DNA of 64,000 nucleotides, taken from an uncultured Faecalibacterium sp. GTDB lineage: Bacteria > Bacillota > Clostridia > Oscillospirales > Ruminococcaceae. The stretch lies in NCBI GenBank assembly GCA_934533135.1, contig CAKTBG010000006.1:18639-82638 (forward strand), given 5' to 3'. The translations under genes and the position numbers were made by a program. The notes below the pieces were generated by a model that did no database searches, was not told where the DNA came from, and saw only the letters and a program-made list of their open reading frames with translations. Of this stretch, positions 22,239-30,598 are shown one piece after another (position 1 is the first letter of the stretch; each line of letters opens with the position of its first letter).

Positions 22239-23578
22239 AGCCCGATAAAAACGATTTTACCCAAGGCAGCATCCTGAAAAAGCTTGCCTTCTTCATGCTC
22301 CCCATTCTGGGTGCCCTGATCCTGCAGGCCGCTTACGGTGCCGTGGATCTGCTGGTGGTGGGGCACTTCGGCACCACTTCCGGCCTGTCCGGTGTTTCCA
22401 CCGGCAGTCAGGTGCTGAACCTTGTCACCTTTGTTGTCACCCAGACGGCCATGGGCATCACCGTCCTGATCGCCCGTTATCTGGGCGAGAAAACGCCGGA
22501 ACGGATCGGCGCAGTCATCGGCGGTGCCGGTGCGGTCTTCGCCCTGATCGCGCTGGTGCTGTTTGTGGTCATGGTCTTTTTCTCCCGCCCCATCGCGGTG
22601 CTGATGCAGGCTCCGGCCGAGGCGGTGGAGCTGACTTCCCGTTACATCCAGATCTGCGGTGCCGGCATCTTCTTCATCGTGGCCTACAACCTGCTGTCGG
22701 CCATCTTCCGCGGGCTGGGCGACAGCCGCTCGCCCCTGCTCTTCGTGCTGGTAGCCTGCGTTGTCAACATCTTCGGCGACCTGCTGTTGGTGGCCGGGCT
22801 GCATCTCGACGCCGCCGGTGCCGCCATCGCCACCGTTCTCGCGCAGGCGGTCAGCGTGGTCTGTGCCATCGTCATGCTCCTCAAAAAAGACCTGCCGTTT
22901 CAGATCCGGAAGTCCGATTTCCGGTTCAATCTCCAGTGCAAAAAGTTCCTGCAGATCGGCCTGCCGCTGGCATTGCAGGAGTTTCTGACCCAGTTCTCCT
23001 TCCTCGCCCTCTGCGCCTTCGTCAACCGGCTGGGTCTGGAAGCCTCCTCCGGCTACGGCGTCGCCTGCAAGATCGTCAACTTTGCCATGCTGATCCCCAG
23101 CTCCCTGATGCAGTCGCTGGCGTCCTTCGTCTCCCAGAACGTCGGTGCCGGCAAGCCCCGGCGCGCCAGACAGACCCTGTTCACCGGCATCGGCATCGGT
23201 CTGACGTTCGGCGCGGCGGTGTTCACCCTTGTGATCCTCAAGGGCGACTGGCTGTCCGGCATCTTCACCACCGATCCCGCAGTCATTGCCCGCGCCTTCG
23301 ATTATCTGAAGGGCTTTGCCCCGGAAACGCTTCTGACGGCGATCCTCTTTTCCCTCATCGGCTACTTCAACGGCAACGACCAGACCCTCTTTGTCATGAT
23401 CCAAGGCGTCATCCAGACCCTGCTGGTCCGCCTGCCGCTGTCCTATTACATGAGCATCCAGCCCAACGCCAGCCTGACCCAGATCGGCATAGCCGCCCCC
23501 ATCTCCACAGCCGTGGGCGTCCTGCTGAGCATCGGCTGCTGCCTCTACATGAATAAGAAGGCTCATACCAAACAGTAA
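22235..23578 (+). CDS. MATE-family efflux pump controlled by MarR
   Basis: A 447-residue antiporter with about 12 membrane segments. Family features include GSILKKLAFFMLPILGALILQ at the start and IFRGLGDSRSPLLF mid-protein. It starts at TTG (22235) with GGAG 9 bases before, overlapping the marR stop by 4 bases. It is a different subgroup from the MATE gene at 19 kb. Substrate unknown. Confidence 0.9.
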   Translation: MKPDKNDFTQGSILKKLAFFMLPILGALILQAAYGAVDLLVVGHFGTTSGLSGVSTGSQVLNLVTFVVTQTAMGITVLIARYLGEKTPERIGAVIGGAGAVFALIALVLFVVMVFFSRPIAVLMQAPAEAVELTSRYIQICGAGIFFIVAYNLLSAIFRGLGDSRSPLLFVLVACVVNIFGDLLLVAGLHLDAAGAAIATVLAQAVSVVCAIVMLLKKDLPFQIRKSDFRFNLQCKKFLQIGLPLALQEFLTQFSFLALCAFVNRLGLEASSGYGVACKIVNFAMLIPSSLMQSLASFVSQNVGAGKPRRARQTLFTGIGIGLTFGAAVFTLVILKGDWLSGIFTTDPAVIARAFDYLKGFAPETLLTAILFSLIGYFNGNDQTLFVMIQGVIQTLLVRLPLSYYMSIQPNASLTQIGIAAPISTAVGVLLSIGCCLYMNKKAHTKQ

Positions 23579-23596
23579 CTCTTTATAACAAAAACA

Positions 23597-23652
23597 ATAG
23601 CCCTGCGGACTGGATTCAGAAGCATCTGAACCTCGTCAGCAGGGCTATCTTG
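23597..23652 (+). terminator. Terminator after the marR-MATE operon
   Basis: ATAGCCCTGC (23597-23606) pairs with GCAGGGCTAT (23639-23648), with an inner GATTCAG/CTGAACC-type hairpin; the T-run is interrupted. Confidence 0.65.
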
Positions 23653-23705
23653 TTTTATCTTTTATCGAAGCTTTGTGCGTTTATCACAGACTGCGCCGAT
23701 TTGCC

Positions 23706-23754
23706 AATGGCTCCCCCTCTGGGGGAGCTGTCACCGCAGGTGACTGAGAGGGCT
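23706..23754. repeat. Palindromic intergenic repeat R6
   Basis: GGCTCCCCCTCTGGGGGAGC, TGTCACCGCAGGTGACTGAGAGGGC. Directly at the 3' end of metK. Confidence 0.8.
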
Positions 23755-23755
23755 A

Positions 23756-24910
23756 TTACAGGGCAGCCACAGCCGCCTTCAGTGCGTCCACGCGGTCGGT
23801 GTTCTCCCACTTCACGCCCAGATCCTCGCGTCCCATGTGGCCGTAAGCGGCGAGCTTGCGGTAGATGGGCTTGCGCAGGTCGAGGTCGCGGATGATGGCA
23901 GCCGGGGTCAGGTCAAAGACCTTCTCCACGGCCTGCTCGATCTTTTCGTCCTCCACTGTGCCGGTGCCAAAGGTATCGACCATGATGGAGACGGGCTTTG
24001 CCACGCCGATGGCGTAAGCGACCTGCACCTCGCACTGCTTGGCCAGACCTGCAGCGACGATGTTCTTGGCCACCCAGCGGGTCGCGTAAGCCGCGCTGCG
24101 GTCCACCTTGCTGGGATCCTTGCCGGAGAAGGCACCGCCGCCGTGACGGGCATAGCCGCCGTAGGTATCGACGATGATCTTGCGTCCGGTCAGGCCGGTA
24201 TCACCCTGCGGGCCGCCCACGACGAAGCGGCCGGTGGGGTTGATGTAGTACTTGGTGTTCTCGTCCAGCAGCTCCGCGGGGATGGTGGCCTTGATGACCT
24301 TCTCCATCACGTCTGCGCGCAGCTTCTCCATAGGAACCGTCTCGCTGTGCTGGCTGGAGATGACGACCGCATCCACGCGGACGGGCTTGCCGTCCACATA
24401 CTCCACGGTGACCTGACTCTTGCCGTCCGGACGCAGATAATCCATCTCGCCGCTCTTGCGCACCTCGGTCAGGCGTTTGGCCAGCTTGTGGGCAAGGCTG
24501 ATGGGCATGGGCATCAGCTCGGGGGTCTCGTCGCAGGCATAGCCGAACATCATGCCCTGATCGCCTGCACCGCCGACCTCGTCGTTGGTGCCCAGTGCGA
24601 TATCGGGGCTCTGGCCGTCGATGTTGGAGATGACGGCGCAGGTATCGGCGTCAAAGCCGAACTTTGCACGGGTGTAGCCGATATCCGCCACGACCTCGCG
24701 GACGATCTTCTGGAAATCGACGTAGCAGTGGGTGGTGATCTCGCCCATGATGTGGACCAGACCCGTGGAAGCGCAGGTCTCGCAGGCCACGCGCGCCTCG
24801 GGATCGTGGGTCAGGATCTCGTCAAGGATGGCGTCCGAGATCTGATCGCAGATCTTATCGGGATGCCCTTCGGTGACGGACTCTGAGGTGAACAGATGAT
24901 GCTTTGCCAT
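23756..24910 (-). CDS. metK: S-adenosylmethionine synthetase
   Basis: Makes SAM from methionine and ATP; 384 residues, normal length. N-terminal [25 protein letters not shown] holds the ATP-site His and Mg-binding Asp; [12 protein letters not shown] is the flexible-loop signature; [19 protein letters not shown] is the phosphate-loop region. ATG at 24910 follows AAGGAGG. A SAM-I riboswitch with terminator lies in the leader, giving feedback control by its own product. Confidence 0.97.
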   Translation of the reverse strand: MAKHHLFTSESVTEGHPDKICDQISDAILDEILTHDPEARVACETCASTGLVHIMGEITTHCYVDFQKIVREVVADIGYTRAKFGFDADTCAVISNIDGQSPDIALGTNDEVGGAGDQGMMFGYACDETPELMPMPISLAHKLAKRLTEVRKSGEMDYLRPDGKSQVTVEYVDGKPVRVDAVVISSQHSETVPMEKLRADVMEKVIKATIPAELLDENTKYYINPTGRFVVGGPQGDTGLTGRKIIVDTYGGYARHGGGAFSGKDPSKVDRSAAYATRWVAKNIVAAGLAKQCEVQVAYAIGVAKPVSIMVDTFGTGTVEDEKIEQAVEKVFDLTPAAIIRDLDLRKPIYRKLAAYGHMGREDLGVKWENTDRVDALKAAVAAL

Positions 24911-24984
24911 AGTGGTGAACCTCCTTGGTTTCGGGTGTGTTGTCGTGGATACCAGCTTCCTACCCATCATCAAGAGTTTGCGCA

Positions 24985-25116
24985 ATAAAAACGCCCAGAA
25001 CCGAAGTCCTGAGCGTTGCACTCTTATCTTTCGGTTTCCCGCAGGATTTGGCACCTTATGCTTTCGCACAGGTTGTCGGGCTTCACAGGGCCTGTCCCCT
25101 CAGCCGCTCTTGATAA
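24985..25116 (-). ncRNA. SAM-I (S-box) riboswitch with terminator
   Basis: On the minus strand the leader reads CTTATCAAGAGCGGCTGAGG, then GACAGGCCC and TGAAGCCCGACAACC, then AAAGGTGCCAA-like and a closing GATAAGAG, which is the S-box core. It is followed by a terminator stem (AACGCTCAGGAC with GTTCTGGGCGTT, 24990-25017) and five T residues. Binding of SAM should favour termination ahead of metK. Confidence 0.95.
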
Positions 25117-25142
25117 GTCGGTATTCAGTTGTTTTCGAGAGA

Positions 25143-25171
25143 TATCTTATCATCCCTTCGTCCAATTGTCA
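25143..25171 (-). promoter_or_regulatory. Promoter of metK
   Basis: On the minus strand TTGACA (25166-25171), 17-bp spacer, TAAGAT (25143-25148), about 30 bases upstream of the riboswitch. Confidence 0.8.
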
Positions 25172-25209
25172 AGAAGAGTATCACTCTTTTTAGACAAGGT
25201 TCATAAATT

Positions 25210-25430
25210 GATAAAGGGATATCTCCCACATTGCTGTCGCCTCTGTGGTGGTGTTATCTGATAAAGTGACACTTTTTCATCATTGCTACGTTCAGAAAGT
25301 CACTTTATCAAGGTGATAAAGTGAGCACCTGCTGATAAAGTGAGTCAGTTTATCAATCACTGTCACTTTCGCAAACTGATAAAGTGGCTATATTTAACGT
25401 ATATAAGCTACTATTTTGTCACTTTATCAC
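25210..25430. repeat. Array of a 12-bp motif (TGATAAAGTGAC), about nine copies
   Basis: An AT-rich stretch without a gene, between the metK promoter and deoC. Forward copies: 25210 (variant), 25260, 25315, 25334, 25378. Reverse copies (GTCACTTTATCA): 25300, 25347 and 25363 (both variant), 25419. Copies at 25301 and 25315 form a perfect palindrome with 11-bp arms and a 3-base centre. The last interval contains the very AT-rich ATATTTAACGTATATAAG. Such density points to a multi-site DNA-binding protein. Nothing in the window identifies that protein. Confidence 0.85.
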
Positions 25431-25463
25431 TTGATTCTCCACAGTGGGCGACACAGGCCGGGC

Positions 25464-26129
25464 TTAGTAGCCCTTTGCCTGCTCGCCGTTCAGAATTTTA
25501 ACAGCGCGAGAGGTGCCGAGGCGGTCTGCGCCCAGAGCGAGGAACTGCTCCATATCGTCAACGGTGGAGATGCCGCCGGCGGCCTTGACCTTGCAGCGGC
25601 CATGCACGCCCTTGACCATCAGCTCCACATCGTGGAAATTTGCGCCTGCGGTGGAGAAGCCGGTGCTGGTCTTGATGTAGTCGGCACCCGCCTCACATAC
25701 GATGTCGCACATCTTCTCTTTCTCGGCGTCGGTCAGCAGGCAGGTCTCGATGATGACCTTCAGGATCTTGTCGCCCACCGCCTGCTTGACGGCACGGATG
25801 TCCTCGCGGACGGCGTCGTACTCGCCGTTCTTCAGGCGGCCGATGTTGATGACCATATCGACCTCGGCGGCACCGTTCTCGATGGCGGTCTTGGCCTCAA
25901 ACGCCTTGCTTGCGGTGTCCATGGCACCCAGAGGGAAGCCGACCACACAGCAGACCGGGATGCGGCCAGCCATATACGCCGCCGCCTGCTGGACATAGCA
26001 GGTGTTGATGCAGACCGAAGCGGTGTGGTTGGCAATGGCCTCATCACACAGCGTCTGGATCTGGGGCCATGTAGCCTCCGGCTTGAGCAGGGTGTGGTCT
26101 ACATGAGACAGGATTTCTTCACGGGTCAT
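25464..26129 (-). CDS. deoC: Deoxyribose-phosphate aldolase
   Basis: Splits 2-deoxyribose 5-phosphate to acetaldehyde and glyceraldehyde 3-phosphate in deoxynucleoside catabolism. 221 residues, normal length. The Schiff-base lysine lies in YIKTSTGFS, the proton-relay lysine in VKAAGGIST, and the start VDHTLLKPEATW is typical. ATG at 26129 follows AGGAGG. Preceded 23 bases upstream by a tiny membrane-protein gene. Confidence 0.96.
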   Translation of the reverse strand: MTREEILSHVDHTLLKPEATWPQIQTLCDEAIANHTASVCINTCYVQQAAAYMAGRIPVCCVVGFPLGAMDTASKAFEAKTAIENGAAEVDMVINIGRLKNGEYDAVREDIRAVKQAVGDKILKVIIETCLLTDAEKEKMCDIVCEAGADYIKTSTGFSTAGANFHDVELMVKGVHGRCKVKAAGGISTVDDMEQFLALGADRLGTSRAVKILNGEQAKGY

Positions 26130-26152
26130 TGTTTTTTTCCTCCTGTGATGGT

Positions 26153-26290
26153 TCAGTTCTTGTTGGCATGGCGGACCTTTGCCATCCCCACTGCGCTCAG
26201 CGCGATGGCCGTTGCCGAGACCGTCGCGCCGATGATGCCCAGAACCAGACCGGAAACCAGAAATGCGAAGCCTTTCAAACCACGTTTCAT
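26153..26290 (-). CDS. 45-residue single-span membrane protein
   Basis: Starts MKRGLKGFAFLVSGLVLGIIG: a positive N-terminus, one hydrophobic span of about 28 residues rich in Gly, Ala, Val and Ile, and a basic tail (KVRHANKN). A GGAGG site lies 9 bases before the ATG at 26290. Only 23 bases separate it from deoC, so they are probably co-transcribed. No family recognised. Confidence 0.55.
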   Translation of the reverse strand: MKRGLKGFAFLVSGLVLGIIGATVSATAIALSAVGMAKVRHANKN

Positions 26291-26392
26291 AAAACTGTAC
26301 CTCCAATTTATTTCAGCTGCTTTTGTACAGCTGTCTTTACCGTTGACGACAGGGCCCGGCATTTTGCGTTTTACGCTTTGCTTGCCCGGCCT

Positions 26393-26445
26393 GCCAAGGG
26401 CTCTCCCTCTGGGAGAGCTGGCCGCAAAGCGGCCTGAGAGGGCTA
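26393..26445. repeat. Palindromic intergenic repeat R7
   Basis: GGCTCTCCCTCTGGGAGAGC, TGGCCGCAAAGCGGCC, TGAGAGGGC; overlaps the end of the GtrA-like gene by a few bases. Confidence 0.8.
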
Positions 26446-27006
26446 TTTTTTATGGGTAAACACAAACACCTTGCTGAACACATAGTTCAGCACGATGACG
26501 ACCACGTTCGAGAAGACCTTGACGGCAAGCCCCCAGAGGCTCTGGGCGGTGATGGCACCCGAGACCCCCGCCAGATAAATGACCGTCGGCCCATCGGCTC
26601 CGCCGATGACAGCCGCAGCAGGCGAGCCGCCGCCGGTGGCAAAGAGCGTGACGCCGTTCAGCAGCTGCTCCATCAGAGCCGTGCCCTGCGCCGCCAGCAG
26701 GTTGCCGCCCACCATCATGATGGCGGCGTCCAGCACCAGTGTTCCCAGACGGCAGGCAAAAAATTTGCCAAACTCGGCAAAGGCCTCTCTGCCCGTCGTC
26801 CGGCTGGAAAAGACGAACGCCCGGTTGGTGGCATAGGCAAACAGGATGCAGAGAAAATTATCCAGCACATTGCCCCAGCTGTTGGCCGCCTCGTACCCGA
26901 AGATCCGGCTGAACAGTGCGTAGAGCACGATGTTCAGCAGGGTGGTCAGCACGCCGAAGAGCAGATAGGAGAGGACTTCCCGGTGACATCTCAGCCATTT
27001 TAACAT
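26443..27006 (-). CDS. GtrA-like membrane protein with an inserted GGADGPT segment
   Basis: A 187-residue protein of the GtrA/DPMS_TMD family, which helps move lipid-linked sugars across the membrane. The four-helix core is visible (LSYLLFGVLTTLLNIVLY to NYVFSKVFVF). Before the last helix there is an extra stretch of about 45 residues containing AAAVIGGADGPTVIYLAG. IGGADGPT is a hallmark of the beta subunit of Na+-pumping decarboxylases, not of GtrA. ATG at 27006 is chosen by family alignment; its ribosome-binding site is weak. Confidence 0.8.
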   Translation of the reverse strand: MLKWLRCHREVLSYLLFGVLTTLLNIVLYALFSRIFGYEAANSWGNVLDNFLCILFAYATNRAFVFSSRTTGREAFAEFGKFFACRLGTLVLDAAIMMVGGNLLAAQGTALMEQLLNGVTLFATGGGSPAAAVIGGADGPTVIYLAGVSGAITAQSLWGLAVKVFSNVVVIVLNYVFSKVFVFTHKK

Positions 27007-27026
27007 AGCTTTTACCAGCTTCCCAG

Positions 27027-27098
27027 CCCTCTCAGTCTCGCTCTGCTCGCCAGCTCTCCCTCCGGGAGAGCTGGCCGCGAAGCGGCCTGAGAGGGCTA
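27027..27098. repeat. Palindromic intergenic repeat R8
   Basis: CCCTCTCAGTCTCGCTCTGCTCG, CAGCTCTCCCTCCGGGAGAGCTG, GGCCGCGAAGCGGCC, TGAGAGGGC. Nearly the same right half as R7, about 630 bases away. Confidence 0.8.
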
Positions 27099-27100
27099 TA

Positions 27101-27141
27101 AAAACAGCCCCGCCGCCGTCACCCGGCAACGGGGCTGTTTT
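27101..27141 (-). terminator. Terminator after the ispH-S1 gene
   Basis: Perfect 12-bp stem (AAAACAGCCCCG with CGGGGCTGTTTT); ends the minus-strand operon. Confidence 0.8.
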
Positions 27142-27182
27142 GATTGCATTGTGTCAGGCAGATGCCTTCCCAAGCAGGCTGA

Positions 27183-29093
27183 TTACTCAGCGTCCTCGGG
27201 CAGCAGAGCCTTCATGGACAGGCTGATGCGCTTCTTGTCGAAGTCAACATCCAGCAGCTTCACATCGACCATATCGCCGACCTTCAGTGCGTCGGAGACC
27301 TTCTCAACGCGGTCATTGCTGATCTCGCTGATGTGGACCAGACCGTCAACACCCGGCAGGATGCGGACGAAAGCACCAAACTTGGTCAGAGAAACGACCG
27401 GAGCATGGAAGGTGCTGCCGATGGGGTAGTTGTTCTTCAGCTGCTCCCAGGGGTTGTCCTCAGCCTTCTTGTAGCCCAGAGAGACCTTGTGGTTCTCGGT
27501 GTCGATGTCCTTCACATACACCTCGATGGTGTCGCCAACGGAGACGACCTCAGAGGGATGCTTGATGCGGTTCCAGCTCAGCTCGCTGATGTGGCACAGG
27601 CCGTCCACACCGCCGATATCGACGAATGCACCGTAAGAGGTCAGGCTCTTGACAACGCCGGTGTAGGTCTTGCCCACCTCGACATTTGCCCAGAACTCCT
27701 CACGCTTTGCCTTGTTCTGCTCAGCGGTGACCTTGTTGATGCTGCCGACGATCTTGCGGCCGGAGCACTCGGTGACGACCAGCTGAACGTGCTGGCCGAC
27801 CAGAGCAGTGTAGTCCTCGTCGCGGCGCATGGTAGCCTGAGAACGGGGAACGAACACCTTGACGCCCTTGACGTTGACGACAACGCCGCCCTTGTTGAAT
27901 TCGGTCACGTCGCCCTCGACGACCTCACCGGACTCAGCAGCCTTGGCGATCTCTTCCATGCCCTTGCGAGATGCGAGCTTCTTGCGGGAGAGCTGGATAA
28001 CGCCGTCCTGGTCCATAACCTTCTCGACGATGAGGTCCAGCTCATCGCCAACCTTCACCAGGTCTTCGACCTTGGCGGAGGAATCATCGGTCAGCTCGCT
28101 CAGCTTGACAAAGCCGGTCTGCTTCGCACCGATATCCACCTGGATCTCGTTGGCAGAGATGCTGGTCACGATTCCTTTCACAATACTGCCTGCATGAACA
28201 CGCTTCTCCTCGGATGCGTTCAGCATCTCCTCAAAGCTCATGCTGTCATTGATTTCTGCGCTCATACTGTTAAGTACCTCCTCAATAATAGACGATGGCG
28301 TTGAAGCCCCGGCTGTCACGCCCGCCACTTTAACATCTGCAAACCATTCCGGCCGAAGTTCGCTCGCTGTCTCGACCGTTACGGCACGCGTGTGTTTTGC
28401 GGCGACCTGTACCAGCTTTTGGGTATTGGAAGAATGATGACCGCCAATGACAACAATGATGTCGCATTTTTGGCTGAGGTCTTCCGCTTCCTGTTGCCTC
28501 GCCCACGTCGCATTACATATTGTATCAAAAATTCGGGCGTTTGTATAGGCTTTTTTGAGAAACTCCGAACTTTCTTGCCATTTTGTTACCTGAAATGTTG
28601 TCTGTGCAACTGCAAAAATGGGCTTTTGGGGGTCCGAAGGGCCTTTCCAGGCCTTCAGCTCGTCCAAATTGCTGAAGACAAATACCTCCCCCCGGGTATG
28701 TCCCACGATGCCCTGCACTTCCGGATGGGCAGCGTCGCCGGCCACAAGAAGCACGGCTCCCTCGGCTTCGGCCTTGGCTGCGATGTTCTGGATCTTCTTC
28801 ACGAAGGGGCAGGTGGCGTCGTGATAGACGACCTTCCGCTCCTCGAGGGTATCGTAAATGCTGCGGGGCACGCCGTGGCTCCGGATGATGACCTCGTACC
28901 CATCGGGGATGTCCTCCACCGTATCGGCCACCAGTGCGCCCTTGCGCTTCATGTCCTCCACCGCCTGCGGGTTGTGGATCAGCGGACCGAGGGTGGCCAC
29001 CTTGTGGCCGTCTTTGAGCAGGCCATAGGTCAGTTCCACCGCCCGGTTGACGCCAAAGCAAAACCCTGCGGTCTTGGCAAGACGAATCTCCAT
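27183..29093 (-). CDS. ispH: IspH fused to ribosomal protein S1
   Basis: A 636-residue two-part protein. Residues 1 to about 280 are 4-hydroxy-3-methylbut-2-enyl diphosphate reductase, the last step of the MEP isoprenoid pathway, with the three 4Fe-4S cysteines in [21 protein letters not shown] and [11 protein letters not shown]. After a short linker come four S1 RNA-binding repeats (about 310-630, for example [39 protein letters not shown]). ATG at 29093 follows AAGGAG. The fusion is known in several Clostridia; it is last in the cmk-plsC-ispH operon. Confidence 0.95.
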   Translation of the reverse strand: MEIRLAKTAGFCFGVNRAVELTYGLLKDGHKVATLGPLIHNPQAVEDMKRKGALVADTVEDIPDGYEVIIRSHGVPRSIYDTLEERKVVYHDATCPFVKKIQNIAAKAEAEGAVLLVAGDAAHPEVQGIVGHTRGEVFVFSNLDELKAWKGPSDPQKPIFAVAQTTFQVTKWQESSEFLKKAYTNARIFDTICNATWARQQEAEDLSQKCDIIVVIGGHHSSNTQKLVQVAAKHTRAVTVETASELRPEWFADVKVAGVTAGASTPSSIIEEVLNSMSAEINDSMSFEEMLNASEEKRVHAGSIVKGIVTSISANEIQVDIGAKQTGFVKLSELTDDSSAKVEDLVKVGDELDLIVEKVMDQDGVIQLSRKKLASRKGMEEIAKAAESGEVVEGDVTEFNKGGVVVNVKGVKVFVPRSQATMRRDEDYTALVGQHVQLVVTECSGRKIVGSINKVTAEQNKAKREEFWANVEVGKTYTGVVKSLTSYGAFVDIGGVDGLCHISELSWNRIKHPSEVVSVGDTIEVYVKDIDTENHKVSLGYKKAEDNPWEQLKNNYPIGSTFHAPVVSLTKFGAFVRILPGVDGLVHISEISNDRVEKVSDALKVGDMVDVKLLDVDFDKKRISLSMKALLPEDAE

Positions 29094-29125
29094 GTTGTTC
29101 TCCTTTATCTGAGCAACGCTGACGT

Positions 29126-29737
29126 TCAGCCCAGCTCGCTCCACTTTTCCAGCAGCAGCTGCTTGTTTTCCCGCAGCTTCTTGATATCCCGGCGGCCTTC
29201 CATGGCAAACTGCCCGGCGGGGATCGGCGCACCGTAATACACCGTCACCTTGCAGAACGGCTTCATCTTCCCGTCCGGGGTGTGGTAGATGATCCGCACC
29301 GGGATCACGTCCACCGCCGCCTGCGCTGCGATCAGAAACAGCCCGCTCTTGGGCGGGAGGAACGCACCCTCCTTTTCCCGGGTGCCCTCCGGGAAGATCA
29401 GCAGGGTGCCGCCCTCTTTGCAGAAGTCCACCGTCTCGTCGATGATGCCCAGCTCCTCCTTGGTGCCCCGGACGCAGACCGCACCGGCACACCGGAAGAA
29501 CCAGCTGAGAAAGCCGTTGATCTCGAACAGTTCTTTCTTGGCGAATGTCACCATCCGCCTGCCCCAGAACCGGGTGATGACCACGAACACCGGATCAATG
29601 GCCGAGATGTGGTTGGGGGCAAGGATGCAGCCTTTGGTCTCGATCTTCTTCAGGTTCTCCCGGCCGACGCACTCCACCCGGAACCCGATGTGGAACACGA
29701 TCCATGCCAGCGGGACCAGAATATAATATAGTACCAT
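29126..29737 (-). CDS. plsC: 1-acyl-sn-glycerol-3-phosphate acyltransferase (PlsC type)
   Basis: Membrane-associated acyltransferase of 203 residues that makes phosphatidate. Catalytic motif NHISAIDP (block I), FPEGTRE (block III) and VIPVRIIY (block IV) are in order after an N-terminal hydrophobic anchor. ATG at 29737 with GGAGG upstream avoids overlap with cmk. Sits between cmk and ispH, the classic Firmicutes arrangement. Confidence 0.92.
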   Translation of the reverse strand: MVLYYILVPLAWIVFHIGFRVECVGRENLKKIETKGCILAPNHISAIDPVFVVITRFWGRRMVTFAKKELFEINGFLSWFFRCAGAVCVRGTKEELGIIDETVDFCKEGGTLLIFPEGTREKEGAFLPPKSGLFLIAAQAAVDVIPVRIIYHTPDGKMKPFCKVTVYYGAPIPAGQFAMEGRRDIKKLRENKQLLLEKWSELG

Positions 29738-29747
29738 CTGCCCTCCC

Positions 29748-30413
29748 TCAGCCTGCTTTTTCCGCAATGATCTGCTTCATCGCGGCAAGGCTCTGCTCAA
29801 AATTCAGCTCTGAAGTGTCCAGCAGCACCGCGTCCTCGGCCTGTTTCAGGGGAGCCGCTTCCCGGTGGGTGTCCTGATAATCCCGCTGCTTGACGTCGGC
29901 CAGCACCTCCGCGTAGGGGGTGTTGTCGCCCTTGGCGACGTTTTCTTTCCAGCGGCGGGTCGCGCGGGCTTCCGGCGTGGCCGTCAGAAAGATCTTGACC
30001 GTGGCGTTCGGCAGCACCACCGTGCCGATATCCCGGCCATCCATCAGGATGTTCTGCGACTGTGCCATCTCCCGCTGCATCCCCAGCAGGAACGCGCGGA
30101 CGGCAGGATTCTTGCCGACCGCCGAAGCCGCCATGCTTGCCTCGTTGGTGCGGATGGCCGTGCTGACGTCCTCTTCCTTTAAATAAATGTGCTGCTCGCC
30201 GTCGATGGAGGCCAGATGCAGCTCGATCTCGGGCAGCAGGGCATTCACCGCAGCGGCGTCATCGGGGTCTTTGCCCGCACGGAGTGCATACAGGCCGATG
30301 GCGCGGAACATGGCTCCGGTATCCACGTAGATATAGCCCAGCTCCGCCGCCAGACGGCGTGCAAGGGTCGATTTGCCTGCACCGGCAGGCCCGTCGATTG
30401 CAACAGAAATCAT
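29748..30413 (-). CDS. cmk: Cytidylate kinase
   Basis: Phosphorylates CMP and dCMP; 221 residues. P-loop IDGPAGAGKSTLARRLA, substrate motif YVDTGAMFRAIGLYAL and GRDIGTVVLPNATVKIFLTATPEARA are all typical. GGAG precedes the ATG. The downstream plsC gene begins 10 bases after the stop. Confidence 0.96.
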   Translation of the reverse strand: MISVAIDGPAGAGKSTLARRLAAELGYIYVDTGAMFRAIGLYALRAGKDPDDAAAVNALLPEIELHLASIDGEQHIYLKEEDVSTAIRTNEASMAASAVGKNPAVRAFLLGMQREMAQSQNILMDGRDIGTVVLPNATVKIFLTATPEARATRRWKENVAKGDNTPYAEVLADVKQRDYQDTHREAAPLKQAEDAVLLDTSELNFEQSLAAMKQIIAEKAG

Positions 30414-30462
30414 GTTGATTCTCCTTTTACAAAGATATCTTTATTATACGTTCCTCTTCTGT

Positions 30463-30598
30463 CCAACCTCTCCGTCATCCCTTCGGGATGCCACCTCTCC
30501 TTGTAGGAGAGGCCTTGGCAATCCACAAGAAGCGAAATCTCTTTGCCAAAGGCTCTCCTACTAGGAGAGCTGTCGAGCGGATGCGAGACTGAGAGGTT
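30463..30598. repeat. Palindromic intergenic repeat R9
   Basis: CAACCTCTCCGTCATCCC, TTCGGGATGCCACCTCTCC, a ~30-base spacer, then CTCTCCTACTAGGAGAG and GACTGAGAGGTT. It touches the 3' end of the flavoprotein gene and separates it from cmk. Confidence 0.8.

Noticed and set aside
25210-25430. CRISPR array
   Set aside because: The repeated unit is only 12 bp, occurs in both orientations and has irregular spacing; no cas genes are present.
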